Below are positions 42,482-51,778 of a stretch of 51,807 nucleotides of DNA, piece after piece (the stretch's first letter is position 1; each line of letters begins with the position of its first letter). Where the stretch lies: contig JAJRQG010000039.1 of the NCBI GenBank assembly GCA_024280395.1, forward strand, positions 1-51,807, read 5' to 3'. This DNA comes from Gammaproteobacteria bacterium (lineage in GTDB: Bacteria; Pseudomonadota; Gammaproteobacteria; Xanthomonadales; Marinicellaceae). A program made the translations under genes and the position numbers. The notes under the pieces were generated by a model. That model was not told where the DNA came from and did no database searches. It saw only the letters and a list, made by a program, of their open reading frames with translations.

Positions 42482-45281
42482 AAATTCTCACTTCACCTTG
42501 GCCTTCAATATTTTCAATACAACGACCGCATAACTCAGGGTGTGTTTTATTCTTGCCTACACTTTCTCGCTTGTGCCAACACCTAACACATTTTTCACCC
42601 GAGGCGACATCTGCAACAATATAAACAACACCCTCTTCTAGTTGACATTCTTGGGCATTATCTGGTTTATCTGACAATGGCAATATTTGCGCACCAGAAG
42701 TAATCAATACAAACCTCAATTCATCGTTAATAACCTTTAATTGTTGATAAGTTTCATCTTCAACATAAATTTTCACCGATGCATCCAATGAAGAGCCGAT
42801 ATCACCCTTGATGCGCAATTGTTCCAATAACTTCGTATTGGCATTGCGAACATCTCTTAAAAGTTCCCAATTTGCATCACTAAATTGTTTATTGTCAGCT
42901 AGTTGAGGAATATCGTACCATTGTTCAAATAGGATATTTTCTTGGTTACCCAATAATTTCCAAATTTCATCAGCTGTGTATGTCATAACTGGAGCCATCC
43001 AGCGAATCAATGACTGCAATATATGGTGCATGGCTGTTTGTGCTGAGCGTCTTGCCGGTGAATCTGTTTTTGTTGTGTACAATCTATCTTTCAATACATC
43101 TAAATAGAAAGCACCCATGTCTTGCGAACAGAACGAACTCATTTTTTGATAAATATTGTGAAATTGATACGAATTATAATCATCAATGATTTCTGCTTGT
43201 AGCTGTCCTGCTTTGCGAATAGCCCATTGATCGAGCAATGTACAGTTTTCAACATTCAACAATTGAGTCGAGGCGTCAAATTCATTCAAATTGCCCATGA
43301 AAAATCGCGCAGTATTGCGAATACGTCGATAGCCATCAGACACACGCTTCATGATCTCATCAGAAATCGTGATTTCTTTAGAATAATCAGCCGATGCACA
43401 CCACAAGCGTAATATATCAGCACCATAGGTATCAATCAACTGCTTTGGCGCAATGATATTACCCAATGATTTAGACATTTTTTTACCATCTTTATCGACC
43501 ACAAAGCCATGGGTTAAGACTTGTTTATAAGGTGCTCGCCCATTTATTGCGGTACCAGTCAGCAATGATGAATGAAACCAACCACGGTGTTGGTCAGAAC
43601 CTTCAAGATACAAATCAGCAGGCTCACGTAAATAATCTCGCGCTGTTAGAACTGCAAAGTGCGAAACACCTGAATCAAACCACACATCCAATACATCTGT
43701 TGTCTTTTCATAATCATCTGCATCATCAATCAAATCACTGGCTTGCGCGTCAAACCATGCATCGATACCATCTTTCTCGACCATTTTGGCAACGCGTTCC
43801 ATTATTTCTAGAGTACCAGGATGTAATTCACCTGTTTCTTTATGGGTAAATAAAGTAATCGGCACACCCCAAGTTCTTTGTCTTGAAATACACCATTCTG
43901 GGCGATTTTCAATCATGGAATAAATACGCGATTCGCCCCAATCAGGAATCCATTTTACATTTCTAATTTCTTCTAAAGCATCCTTTCTTAAATCTTTTTT
44001 ATCCATACTAATAAACCACTGCGGCGTAGTTCTAAATGCTGTTGGAGATTTATGCCTCCAGCAATGTGGATACGAATGATTGATATCTTCATAGTTTAAT
44101 AAAACATTTTCTTCTTTCAATAATTCAACAATTGTCTTATTGGCCTTCCATATATACTGTCCACCAAATATTGGTGTACTTTCTAAATAAACACCATTGC
44201 CACCCATTGGATTATAAACTTCAATTCCATACTGTTTTCCCACATTAAAATCTTCAACACCATGACCTGGTGCAGTGTGCACTGCTCCAGTTCCCGCCTC
44301 AACCGTTACATGTTCGCCAAGAATAACCGGAACTTGTCTGTCTTCATAAAAAGGATGTTGTAACTTAAGTCCCTCTAATTTTTCACCCGTAATTGTTGCC
44401 AATATATTTGCTTCAAAACCATATTTAGCACAAACATCATTGACCAAAGCCGTTGCGATGACTAACACATAGTCTTTATGACCTTTAACTAAAGAATATT
44501 CTAATTCTGCATTAAGTGATACAGCCATAGAAGCTGGCAAAGTCCAAGGCGTGGTTGTCCAAATAGGAACGGCTACTTCATCAGTTATATTTTCAACTCC
44601 AAATGCCGCATAAAGTGCATCCGCATCAACCACAGCATAAGCCACATCAATGGCGGGAGACATTTTATCTTGGTATTCAATTTCAGCTTCTGCCAATGCC
44701 GAGCCACAATCAAAGCACCAGTTAACCGGCTTAACGCCTTTTTCTACATGCCCGTTTTCAACAATTTTACCCAAAGCACGAATCATATCGGCTTCGTATT
44801 TAAAATCCTTGGTCAAATAAGGATTATCCCATTCACCAATTACACCCAAACGCTTAAATTCAGCTTTTTGAATTTCAACTTGTCTGCCGGCATATTCTCT
44901 GCATTTTTGTCGAAAGGTCTTGGCATCAATTTTTTGCCCAACTTTGCCATGCTTTTTTTCCACCTGAATTTCAATCGGCAAACCATGACAATCCCAACCA
45001 GGAACATACGGCGCAGAAAAACCTGACATCATTTTAGATTTAACAATAATATCTTTTAAAATCTTATTAAGTGCATGTCCTGTGTGCAATGAACCATTAG
45101 CATAGGGAGGGCCATCATGCAAAATAAATTGCGGCCTGTCTGCACTTGCTTCTTGAAGTTTGTGGTATAAGTTTTCGTCATCGCACTTTTTTAACCAGTT
45201 TGGTTCTTTTTGCGCCAAGCCTGCCTTCATTGAGAATTTGGTTTTGGGTAGATTTAAGGTATCTTTGTAATTATTGCTCAC
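42474..45281 (-). CDS. ileS: Isoleucyl-tRNA synthetase
   Basis: IleS of 935 residues, full length. The class I HIGH motif appears as HTGH at 66-69 within DGPPYANGSLHTGHALN. The editing domain includes WTTTPWTLPASMAVSL and GTGAVHTAPGHG. DVWFDSGVSHFAVL and the KMSKS loop (GKKMSKSLGN, near 605) follow. The C-terminal zinc domain with CVRCWHKRES and LCGRC is of the bacterial type. It charges tRNA-Ile and proofreads valine. It sits 11 bp after ribF and overlaps lspA. Confidence 0.98.
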   Translation of the reverse strand: MSNNYKDTLNLPKTKFSMKAGLAQKEPNWLKKCDDENLYHKLQEASADRPQFILHDGPPYANGSLHTGHALNKILKDIIVKSKMMSGFSAPYVPGWDCHGLPIEIQVEKKHGKVGQKIDAKTFRQKCREYAGRQVEIQKAEFKRLGVIGEWDNPYLTKDFKYEADMIRALGKIVENGHVEKGVKPVNWCFDCGSALAEAEIEYQDKMSPAIDVAYAVVDADALYAAFGVENITDEVAVPIWTTTPWTLPASMAVSLNAELEYSLVKGHKDYVLVIATALVNDVCAKYGFEANILATITGEKLEGLKLQHPFYEDRQVPVILGEHVTVEAGTGAVHTAPGHGVEDFNVGKQYGIEVYNPMGGNGVYLESTPIFGGQYIWKANKTIVELLKEENVLLNYEDINHSYPHCWRHKSPTAFRTTPQWFISMDKKDLRKDALEEIRNVKWIPDWGESRIYSMIENRPEWCISRQRTWGVPITLFTHKETGELHPGTLEIMERVAKMVEKDGIDAWFDAQASDLIDDADDYEKTTDVLDVWFDSGVSHFAVLTARDYLREPADLYLEGSDQHRGWFHSSLLTGTAINGRAPYKQVLTHGFVVDKDGKKMSKSLGNIIAPKQLIDTYGADILRLWCASADYSKEITISDEIMKRVSDGYRRIRNTARFFMGNLNEFDASTQLLNVENCTLLDQWAIRKAGQLQAEIIDDYNSYQFHNIYQKMSSFCSQDMGAFYLDVLKDRLYTTKTDSPARRSAQTAMHHILQSLIRWMAPVMTYTADEIWKLLGNQENILFEQWYDIPQLADNKQFSDANWELLRDVRNANTKLLEQLRIKGDIGSSLDASVKIYVEDETYQQLKVINDELRFVLITSGAQILPLSDKPDNAQECQLEEGVVYIVADVASGEKCVRCWHKRESVGKNKTHPELCGRCIENIEGQGEVRIYA

Positions 45282-45292
45282 GCAACGCTCCG

Positions 45293-46222
45293 TTATTGTT
45301 GTTTCTTAAAATAAAGACGTGTTTTTATCACATCGTCTTTTATATGTCTTTTTAATTCATCTAAGCTATCGAATTTTACTTCATTTCTTATTTTATGGTA
45401 AAACAAAACTTCAACATTTTGTCCATAAACTTGTTTATTGAAATCCAGGATATGCACTTCAAGTATATTTGTTGAGCCATTGACGGTCGGTCTAGTGCCA
45501 ATACTGGCTGCTCCTAGGTATGTTTTCGTAGAATTTAAAACAACTTTTACACAGAATATTCCAGCTATGGGCAACACTCTTTTACCCAATTTCAGATTGA
45601 TTGTTGGAAAATTTAACTCTCTGCCCAATTGCTGACCTTTGCTTATTTTTCCTGAAATTGAATATCTTCTACCCAAATAAGATTTTGCTTGATCGAATTT
45701 TCCATCTCTAAGCAATTGTCTAATGACTGAGCTACTTACTCTTGACCCTTTAATTGAAACCGTTTCAATAGAACTCACTGATACATTGTATCGCTGACAA
45801 TGATTTTTCAAGAATTCAAAATCGCCTTCTCTGTTCTTGCCAAATCTAAAATCATCACCGACGACAATATGCTTGGCATTAAGTCTATCCAATAGAATTT
45901 GTTGAATAAAATCAATAGCGCTAAGCTCTGCTAAATTTTTATTAAAATTAAGTACACAGAAATTTTCCACACCCAATGTTTTAAGCAACTGATATTTGGT
46001 TTTAAAAGGCGTTAAAATTGCAATATTCCCCTTCCCCGCAAAGTATTGGGAGGCCAAGGGCTGCATACTGACAACCACGGATTGTAAATTTGAGGGTTGG
46101 GCGATTTTTGTCACACAATTAATCAAAGCCTGGTGGCCAAGATGAATGCCATCGAAATTACCAATAGTAATCACTGAAGATTTAGTGCAGGTTAAATACC
46201 GAGGGTACCTAATAAATTTCAT
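45293..46222 (-). CDS. ribF: Bifunctional riboflavin kinase / FAD synthetase
   Basis: RibF of 309 residues. The N-terminal FMN adenylyltransferase domain (about 1-180) shows ITIGNFDGIHLGHQALI and VGDDFRFGKNREGDFEFL. The C-terminal riboflavin kinase domain (about 183-305) has GKISKGQQLGRELNFPTINL and VLEVHILDF-like NILEVHILDFNKQVYG. It makes FMN and then FAD. Its first codon overlaps the murJ stop by 4 bp and it precedes ileS, the conserved gammaproteobacterial order. Confidence 0.97.
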   Translation of the reverse strand: MKFIRYPRYLTCTKSSVITIGNFDGIHLGHQALINCVTKIAQPSNLQSVVVSMQPLASQYFAGKGNIAILTPFKTKYQLLKTLGVENFCVLNFNKNLAELSAIDFIQQILLDRLNAKHIVVGDDFRFGKNREGDFEFLKNHCQRYNVSVSSIETVSIKGSRVSSSVIRQLLRDGKFDQAKSYLGRRYSISGKISKGQQLGRELNFPTINLKLGKRVLPIAGIFCVKVVLNSTKTYLGAASIGTRPTVNGSTNILEVHILDFNKQVYGQNVEVLFYHKIRNEVKFDSLDELKRHIKDDVIKTRLYFKKQQ

Positions 46223-47775
46223 TTGTGCACCAACAAATCTTTAAATTTTATTTTCAACAGACCTAAAGATCCAAAATATACAACAACGCCCAAAACAATA
46301 CACAACAATAAATACACAAAACGCATTGTTCCAGTTTGAACAGACCAACTTCCCAACGAATTAAGCAATAAAAAAATTGAAGCTGCCATGATTGCACTGG
46401 CTAAAATCAGTTTAGATACAAAGGGCCACTGAATAACGCCAGTGGGAATAATCGACTTCTTTTTTAATCCATTGTACAACATAAACGTTTGCATCCAACC
46501 TGAAACAGCACTTGCCAATGCCAATCCCACATGCAATGCAACAAAATCAAAATAAATCAAAATGCCCACAAATAGGAAGTTTAAGACAATATTGGACAAC
46601 ATGGCAACAATACCGATTTTCACAGGAGACTTGGTGTCTTTTCGAGAGTAATAGGCAGGCAATAAAATTTTATTAATGATAAAAGCAGGCAATGCCAGCA
46701 TATAAGCCATTAAACTCAATGCTGTCATTTGACTGTTACTCTCACTAAACTCACCTCGTTGAAACAACGTGGTCACCACTTCATTTGCCATTACAATCAA
46801 TGCAACAGCAGCTGGTATGGCGATGAAGAAACCCAGATTTAACGCCCAGCGCATGGTCTTAACAAAATCTTGCTGATTATTTTTCGCATACTGCCTGGAC
46901 AAAGTAGGTAATATGACCGTTGAAATAGCGATGGCAAAAACACCCAAAGGAAACTCAAGCAGTCGTTCAGAATAGTAGAGAAACGCCACACTGCCCGTAA
47001 CCAAATGTGTTGCAATAATCGTGTCAATCAATAAATTTATTTGCGCAATAGAAGAGCCAAACAAAGTGGGCACCATTAACTTCATGACTTTTTGAACCTT
47101 GCTGTCTTTATAACCCAGTTTAAAATTAGGCAACAAACCCAATTTCAATAACGATGGAACTTGCACCATTAATTGTACAACACCTGCAATCAACACACCA
47201 ACAGCCAAAGATTTCACAGGAATATCAAAACTATCGCGCAAATAGAACATACATGCAATCAAAGAAACATTCAACAAAATTGGAGTGGCGGCTGGAATCG
47301 CAAATTTTTTGTGCGTATTTAATATGCCACCTGCCAACGAAACCAGAGTTATTAATGGAAAATAAAACAATGTCATTCTCAACATATCAATAGATCCATC
47401 TATGACTTCTGGCCTCTGCTCAAACCAAGAATGAGCAAACAATGACAATATTTGTGGAGCAAACAACTCCATTAACATCCATACAATCAATACAATTGCA
47501 AACAAACTCCCTGCCACTTTATCAATAAATAGCTTTAATTCTTGTTTAGATTGATTCGCTTTTATTTCGTTTAAAACAGGGACGAATGCCAATGCAAATG
47601 AACCTTCTGCAAACAACCTGCGCATGAAATTGGGAATCTTAAAAACCACCAAAAAAGCATCAGCCCAAGCCGTAGCTCCAAAAAATCCAGCCATTAAAAT
47701 ATCGCGAATAAAACCACTAATACGCGACAAAAAAGTAAATAGGCTTACAATTGCAGTTGATTTAAAAAGACTCAT
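46219..47775 (-). CDS. murJ: Lipid II flippase MurJ
   Basis: MurJ (MviN) of 518 residues with about 14 hydrophobic helices. It flips lipid II across the inner membrane for peptidoglycan synthesis. The start STAIVSLFTFLSRISGFIRD and FFGATAWADAFLVVFKIPNF are diagnostic; RRLFAEGSFALAFVPVLNE follows. The essential central-cavity arginines expected at the N-terminal helices are present (SRISGFIRD, NFMRRLFAEG). It is first in the run to ispH and divergent from rpsT across a 205-bp region. Confidence 0.97.
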   Translation of the reverse strand: MSLFKSTAIVSLFTFLSRISGFIRDILMAGFFGATAWADAFLVVFKIPNFMRRLFAEGSFALAFVPVLNEIKANQSKQELKLFIDKVAGSLFAIVLIVWMLMELFAPQILSLFAHSWFEQRPEVIDGSIDMLRMTLFYFPLITLVSLAGGILNTHKKFAIPAATPILLNVSLIACMFYLRDSFDIPVKSLAVGVLIAGVVQLMVQVPSLLKLGLLPNFKLGYKDSKVQKVMKLMVPTLFGSSIAQINLLIDTIIATHLVTGSVAFLYYSERLLEFPLGVFAIAISTVILPTLSRQYAKNNQQDFVKTMRWALNLGFFIAIPAAVALIVMANEVVTTLFQRGEFSESNSQMTALSLMAYMLALPAFIINKILLPAYYSRKDTKSPVKIGIVAMLSNIVLNFLFVGILIYFDFVALHVGLALASAVSGWMQTFMLYNGLKKKSIIPTGVIQWPFVSKLILASAIMAASIFLLLNSLGSWSVQTGTMRFVYLLLCIVLGVVVYFGSLGLLKIKFKDLLVHK

Positions 47776-47909
47776 TAATAAAAACGTTTAATTAGAGAAG
47801 GAATTTTATGAATAATTGTTAATAAATCCTATGTATTATTGAAAAATAGGAGATTTTATACGATGATTAGAATTAAATGCCATTTTAAGCTGTTTTGATA
47901 TTCAAAATA

Positions 47910-47937
47910 TTGACTAAATAGTCGACAAGTGTAAAAA
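47910..47937 (+). promoter_or_regulatory. rpsT promoter
   Basis: TTGACT (47910-47915), 16-bp spacer, TAAAAA (47932-47937), about 43 bp before the rpsT ATG at 47981. The -35 is a 5/6 match; the -10 is weaker. Confidence 0.45.
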
Positions 47938-47980
47938 TGCGCGGCTTAATTTTAAACACACCGAGATAACGGAGAAATTC

Positions 47981-48244
47981 ATGGCTAACTCAGCACAAGC
48001 TAAAAAACGTGTAAGACAAGCAGCAAAAAGACGCGTTCACAATATGGGAATTCGCACAGAAGCAAGAACATTTATTAAAAATGTTGTGAAAGCAATTGAA
48101 GCAGGCGACAAAAAGCAAGCCCAAGAAATGTACAACAAAATGATACCTGTTGTTGACAGAGTCGCCGGAAAAGGCATCTTTCACAAAAACAAAATTGCCA
48201 GACATAAAAGTCGCTTAAATAACAAAATTAAAGCAATGGCATAA
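47981..48244 (+). CDS. rpsT: 30S ribosomal protein S20
   Basis: S20 of 87 residues, normal length, very basic. [20 protein letters not shown] and [18 protein letters not shown] are the family ends. It binds 16S rRNA early in 30S assembly. CGGAGAAATTC places a ribosome binding site at the right distance. Divergence from murJ is conserved. A hairpin with CACCTGAAAT arms follows the stop. Confidence 0.98.
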   Translation: MANSAQAKKRVRQAAKRRVHNMGIRTEARTFIKNVVKAIEAGDKKQAQEMYNKMIPVVDRVAGKGIFHKNKIARHKSRLNNKIKAMA

Positions 48245-48256
48245 TATATTACCCTT

Positions 48257-48292
48257 ATTTCAGGTGTTGCAAACACCATCAGCACCTGAAAT
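48257..48292 (+). other. Hairpin downstream of rpsT
   Basis: ATTTCAGGTG (48257-48266) pairs perfectly with CACCTGAAAT (48283-48292). An alternative stem GGTGTT/AACACC (48263-48277) uses part of the same arm, so two exclusive folds are possible. The T-tract after it is poor (GACAGCTTTCT), so it may be a weak terminator or an mRNA 3'-end stabiliser. Confidence 0.5.
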
Positions 48293-48400
48293 GACAGCTT
48301 TCTATCCAATTTTTTCATCTTTTTCGAATAAAAACTACTTTATACATGGATTTATGAACTTGTTCACAGTTTTTTAACAAAATTTATTATACAATGTGTG

Positions 48401-48417
48401 CAATAATTGAATTATTG
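48401..48417. promoter_or_regulatory. 17-bp perfect palindrome before the HD-GYP gene
   Basis: CAATAATT-G-AATTATTG lies 10 bp upstream of the ATG at 48428 and just downstream of a TATACA -10-like hexamer (48388-48393). This is a typical position for a repressor operator or for an mRNA hairpin controlling translation. The regulator is unknown. Confidence 0.45.
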
Positions 48418-48427
48418 TAGAACATTT

Positions 48428-49735
48428 ATGAACTTTACTGACAAACTGAAGGTGCAACATTTACAAGTTGGCATGTATATAGCCAAACTTGATAGACCTT
48501 GGCTTGAAACTCCATTTCCTTTTCAAGGGTTTTATCTTCGTACTAAACATGAAATTAGTGATGTTCAAAGATTCTGTGAGTTCGTCTACATTGATGGCAA
48601 CAAAGGAACTCAAACTTACAAAGAATCAGAAATTGGAAAACCTTCTCCTTTACTTGCAAAAGAAAATGCAAGAAAGTCAAAGTTAGTTTCTTCATCAGAT
48701 TTAAAGAAAATTGTTTTTAATATTGGCAAATATAGTCAGCAAACAAAACCTTTTAAAAAAGAAATCAACAATGCAAAAACTTTATTTTCAGACTTAGCAC
48801 ACTCTGTTGAGCAAATTAGTTTTAATATTCGCGTAGGAAAAAAATTAGACATTTCTGAGACAAAAGCCCTAACAAGGTCGGTAGTTAGTAGTGTAATCAA
48901 AAATCCAAACACAATGATATGGCTAAGCCGACTCAAGGACCAAGGCGACTATACCTATAATCATTCATTAAGATGCAGTGTGTTGGCTTCTGTTTTTGGC
49001 CGGCATTTAGGACTAACCGAAGAAGAATTGGTTTCTTTGGCTACAGGAGTATTATTGTCAGACATAGGAAAAACCAAAATAAGTAGACAGCTTTTAAACA
49101 AAACAGAACAACTGACAAAATCAGAAATGATTTTATTAAGAAGTCATGTTGAATTGGGTGTTGAAATGCTAGCAGCTGAAAATACCGTTAACCACACTAC
49201 CTTGGTAATAGTTGAAACACACCATGAAAGATATGATGGATCTGGCTATCCTTATGGCTTAGTGGGATCTGAGATTCCATTCTTTGGTCAAATTTCTGGT
49301 TTAGTCGATGTCTTCGACGCCATTACTAATAAAAAATCTTATGGCAAACACATGACATCAGCTCAAGCCATGGATTGGTTATACGCTCAAAGAGATAAAT
49401 TATTCTCCAGTAGCTTGATAGATGATTTTGTACAAGCAATCGGCCTGTATCCAGCTGGAACTATTGTAGAACTAACTGATGAATCAGTCGCATTAGTTGT
49501 ATCTCACAACCCTGACAAACGATTAAGACCTGAAGTTTTTTTGTTAAAAGATAACCAAAAAAAGAACTTACAATCTACAAAAACAATAGATTTGTCAAAA
49601 AGAGCTTTCATGTCAAAAATTGACAGACCGATGGTTAGAAAAGCGATTCTACCTGAAACCTTAAACTTAACAGGCGAAAAAATTTCCGAAGCTATACGCG
49701 GAAACAGTAAAGTTAATAAAGTATTCTTTGGCTAG
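48428..49735 (+). CDS. DUF3391/HD-GYP domain protein with HD-to-SD change
   Basis: Protein of 435 residues from ATG 48428. The N-terminal DUF3391 domain (about 5-130) starts KLKVQHLQVGMYIAKLDRPW. The HD-GYP domain (about 165-345) keeps H179 (YNHSLRCSV), H240 (RSHVELG), H265/H266 and the GYP motif (HHERYDGSGYPYG), and D294. The HD dyad reads LLSDIGKTK, with S211 in place of the metal-binding histidine. HD-GYP proteins hydrolyse c-di-GMP to pGpG or GMP; with this change activity may be lost, altered or tolerated, as in other degenerate members. Orn (2351) would finish pGpG. A monocistronic unit with an upstream palindrome and a terminator at 49767. Confidence 0.88.
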   Translation: MNFTDKLKVQHLQVGMYIAKLDRPWLETPFPFQGFYLRTKHEISDVQRFCEFVYIDGNKGTQTYKESEIGKPSPLLAKENARKSKLVSSSDLKKIVFNIGKYSQQTKPFKKEINNAKTLFSDLAHSVEQISFNIRVGKKLDISETKALTRSVVSSVIKNPNTMIWLSRLKDQGDYTYNHSLRCSVLASVFGRHLGLTEEELVSLATGVLLSDIGKTKISRQLLNKTEQLTKSEMILLRSHVELGVEMLAAENTVNHTTLVIVETHHERYDGSGYPYGLVGSEIPFFGQISGLVDVFDAITNKKSYGKHMTSAQAMDWLYAQRDKLFSSSLIDDFVQAIGLYPAGTIVELTDESVALVVSHNPDKRLRPEVFLLKDNQKKNLQSTKTIDLSKRAFMSKIDRPMVRKAILPETLNLTGEKISEAIRGNSKVNKVFFG

Positions 49736-49766
49736 TTAACAAACCATTTCAACCGTATAATCATAG

Positions 49767-49803
49767 AGGGCAATAGATACTCTAATCATGTTGCCCTTTT
49801 TTT
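49767..49803 (+). terminator. Intrinsic terminator after the HD-GYP gene
   Basis: AGGGCAA (49767-49773) and TTGCCCT (49791-49797) form the stem, with a 17-nt loop and a T run to 49803. It lies 31 bp after the stop. Confidence 0.75.
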
Positions 49804-49855
49804 ATTTGTATTAAAAAAATAATTTATAGCAGACAGTTAAGAATAGTTTTTCGGG

Positions 49856-49861
49856 TATAAT
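49856..49861 (+). promoter_or_regulatory. -10 element of thyA-folA
   Basis: A perfect TATAAT lies 33 bp before the thyA ATG in an AT-rich leader. The best hexamer at 17-bp spacing (ACAGTT, 49833-49838) is a poor -35, so an activator or other contacts may be needed. Confidence 0.45.
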
Positions 49862-49894
49862 AAAACATCAAAAATTTAACAATACTCAAAATTC

Positions 49895-50689
49895 ATGAAA
49901 AACTACCTACAATTACTTGATAAACTCCTCACTCAAGGAACCACTAAAACAGATAGAACAGGAACTGGTACAAAAAGTATATTCGGTCATCAAATGCGCT
50001 TTGATTTAAACCAAGGATTCCCATTAGTTACTACAAAAAAATGTCATTTGAAATCAATCATTCATGAACTTCTTTGGTTTATTGCTGGTGATACCAATAT
50101 TAAGTACCTACAAGACAATGGCGTACGAATATGGAACGAATGGGCTGATGAAAAAGGCGAACTGGGACCTGTGTACGGTCACCAATGGCGTTCTTGGCCA
50201 ACTCCTTCAGGCAATACCATTGATCAAATACAAACCGTCATTAGTCAAATTAAAAACACACCTGATTCAAGGCGCATCATTGTTAGCGCTTGGAATGTAG
50301 CAGACATTGAGAATATGGCTTTACCCCCTTGTCATTGTTTGTTTCAGTTCTATGTAGCTGATAACAAATTGTCCTGCCAACTGTACCAAAGAAGCGCCGA
50401 TGTTTTTCTTGGCGTTCCTTTTAACATTGCTTCTTATGCATTATTAACAATGATGATGGCACAAGTGTGTAATTTAAAAGTTGGTGACTTTGTACACACT
50501 ATGGGTGATACACACCTCTATTCAAACCACATAGAACAGGCAGAATTACAATTAACTCGAGATACTTTTCCACTTCCACAGATGATAATAAATCCAGATA
50601 TAACCAGTCTATTTGATTTTACTTTTGATGATTTTGAGTTAATAAATTACCAGGCTCATCCTCATATAAAAGCTAAAGTTGCTGTATAA
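49895..50689 (+). CDS. thyA: Thymidylate synthase
   Basis: ThyA of 264 residues, the same length as the E. coli enzyme. It methylates dUMP to dTMP with methylene-tetrahydrofolate, producing dihydrofolate. The nucleophile is C146 in [26 protein letters not shown] binds dUMP phosphate, [12 protein letters not shown] and [19 protein letters not shown] are conserved, and [10 protein letters not shown] is the C-terminal lid. It is followed directly by folA, which recycles the dihydrofolate it makes. Confidence 0.98.
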   Translation: MKNYLQLLDKLLTQGTTKTDRTGTGTKSIFGHQMRFDLNQGFPLVTTKKCHLKSIIHELLWFIAGDTNIKYLQDNGVRIWNEWADEKGELGPVYGHQWRSWPTPSGNTIDQIQTVISQIKNTPDSRRIIVSAWNVADIENMALPPCHCLFQFYVADNKLSCQLYQRSADVFLGVPFNIASYALLTMMMAQVCNLKVGDFVHTMGDTHLYSNHIEQAELQLTRDTFPLPQMIINPDITSLFDFTFDDFELINYQAHPHIKAKVAV

Positions 50690-51175
50690 ATGATTAAAAA
50701 CAACCTCACTTTCATTCTTGCAATGGATGAAAACAATCTTATTGGTGATAACAATGATTTGCCTTGGAAACTGCCCGCTGATTTAATGTATTTCAAACAG
50801 AAAACCTTAAATAAAATTATTCTAATGGGCAGGAAAACCTGCGAATCTTTGCCTTTTGTTCTACCAAAACGTAGAAATGTCGTTCTTACAAGAAACATAA
50901 ACTTTTCGAGACAAGGCTTTGAAATTATTTATAAATTAGATTCTATGAATGATTTAACAGATGAGATAATGGTTATCGGTGGCGCGATGATTTATAAATT
51001 ACTAATGCCTTATGCAAATAAATTAATGATTACCAAAATCCACCACCAATTTAAAGGGGACACACACTTTTCTTGGAATGAAAAAGACTGGAAATTAATA
51101 GATACAATATATAATCAAGCCGATGAGACAAATAAGTTTGATTACAGTTTTTTGACTTATCGGCGCATTGATTAA
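50690..51175 (+). CDS. folA: Dihydrofolate reductase
   Basis: DHFR of 161 residues. It reduces dihydrofolate with NADPH. ILAMDENNLIGDNNDLPWKL carries the Met20-type loop and the catalytic aspartate region (PADLMYFKQKT), IILMGRKTCESLP and VIGGAMIYKLLMPYA bind NADPH and folate. The ATG follows the thyA TAA with no gap, so translation is coupled. No ribosome binding site of its own is needed or evident. Confidence 0.96.
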   Translation: MIKNNLTFILAMDENNLIGDNNDLPWKLPADLMYFKQKTLNKIILMGRKTCESLPFVLPKRRNVVLTRNINFSRQGFEIIYKLDSMNDLTDEIMVIGGAMIYKLLMPYANKLMITKIHHQFKGDTHFSWNEKDWKLIDTIYNQADETNKFDYSFLTYRRID

Positions 51176-51305
51176 TTAATAAGTTTTCCGCAGACGAACG
51201 TGGATTGACGCAAATAATTGTATTTGCCTTAACGAAACTAGAAATCAACAACGAAGTACAACGATTTTTTAATTGAAGTTCAAAAGCAAGGTGTGATATG
51301 TTCCA

Positions 51306-51695
51306 CTATTTCACGTTTTTATTACGGAATTTCAAGTCTATTGTTTTTTGATCAAAGCGAATTTAAAGTGGTTGTTTTTCATTCCAAGCACCAATGTGCA
51401 GATGAAGGTTTCTACAATAACCATTATTTCCTATGGTTGCAACAACACTTCCAGATTTTACAAGCTCACCAATTGAGACTGTAATATTAGCAACATGAGC
51501 AATTAGAACCTTAGTACCATCTGACATCTTAAAAGTAATTGAACTCGCTCTTCCAGGGGTCATGATTCCAGGTTTATTTGTTATATTATTTATGTGAATG
51601 GACTCAATAGTACAATCACATGGAGCCAATACACTTATACCAAAACCAAACCAATCTTCATTTTCATGTCCTTTATTTTTACATGACTCTACACA
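51306..51695 (-). pseudogene. Decayed M23 metallopeptidase fragment
   Basis: From 51695 the minus strand is open after an in-frame TAA (51696-51698) and reads ESCKNKGHENEDWFGFGISV, then LAPCDC, a strand-rich middle, and LHLHIGAWNEKQPL, the M23 LytM C-terminal half with its HxH zinc pair. A TAA at 51363-51365 follows PL, after which the frame continues IRFDQKTIDLKFRNK to a TAG at 51306, as expected if CAA (Gln) mutated to TAA. The N-terminal part of the domain and any start are missing. It is a remnant of a peptidoglycan-type endopeptidase. The interval 51176-51305 contains nothing recognised. Confidence 0.65.
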
Positions 51696-51778
51696 TTAAT
51701 CCTGTTTCATGCTTTTGGTTCTCATGATTTGAGAATCCACTGGCTTAAACTAGCGTTTTCAAAGGTTAAAGGTGACAC

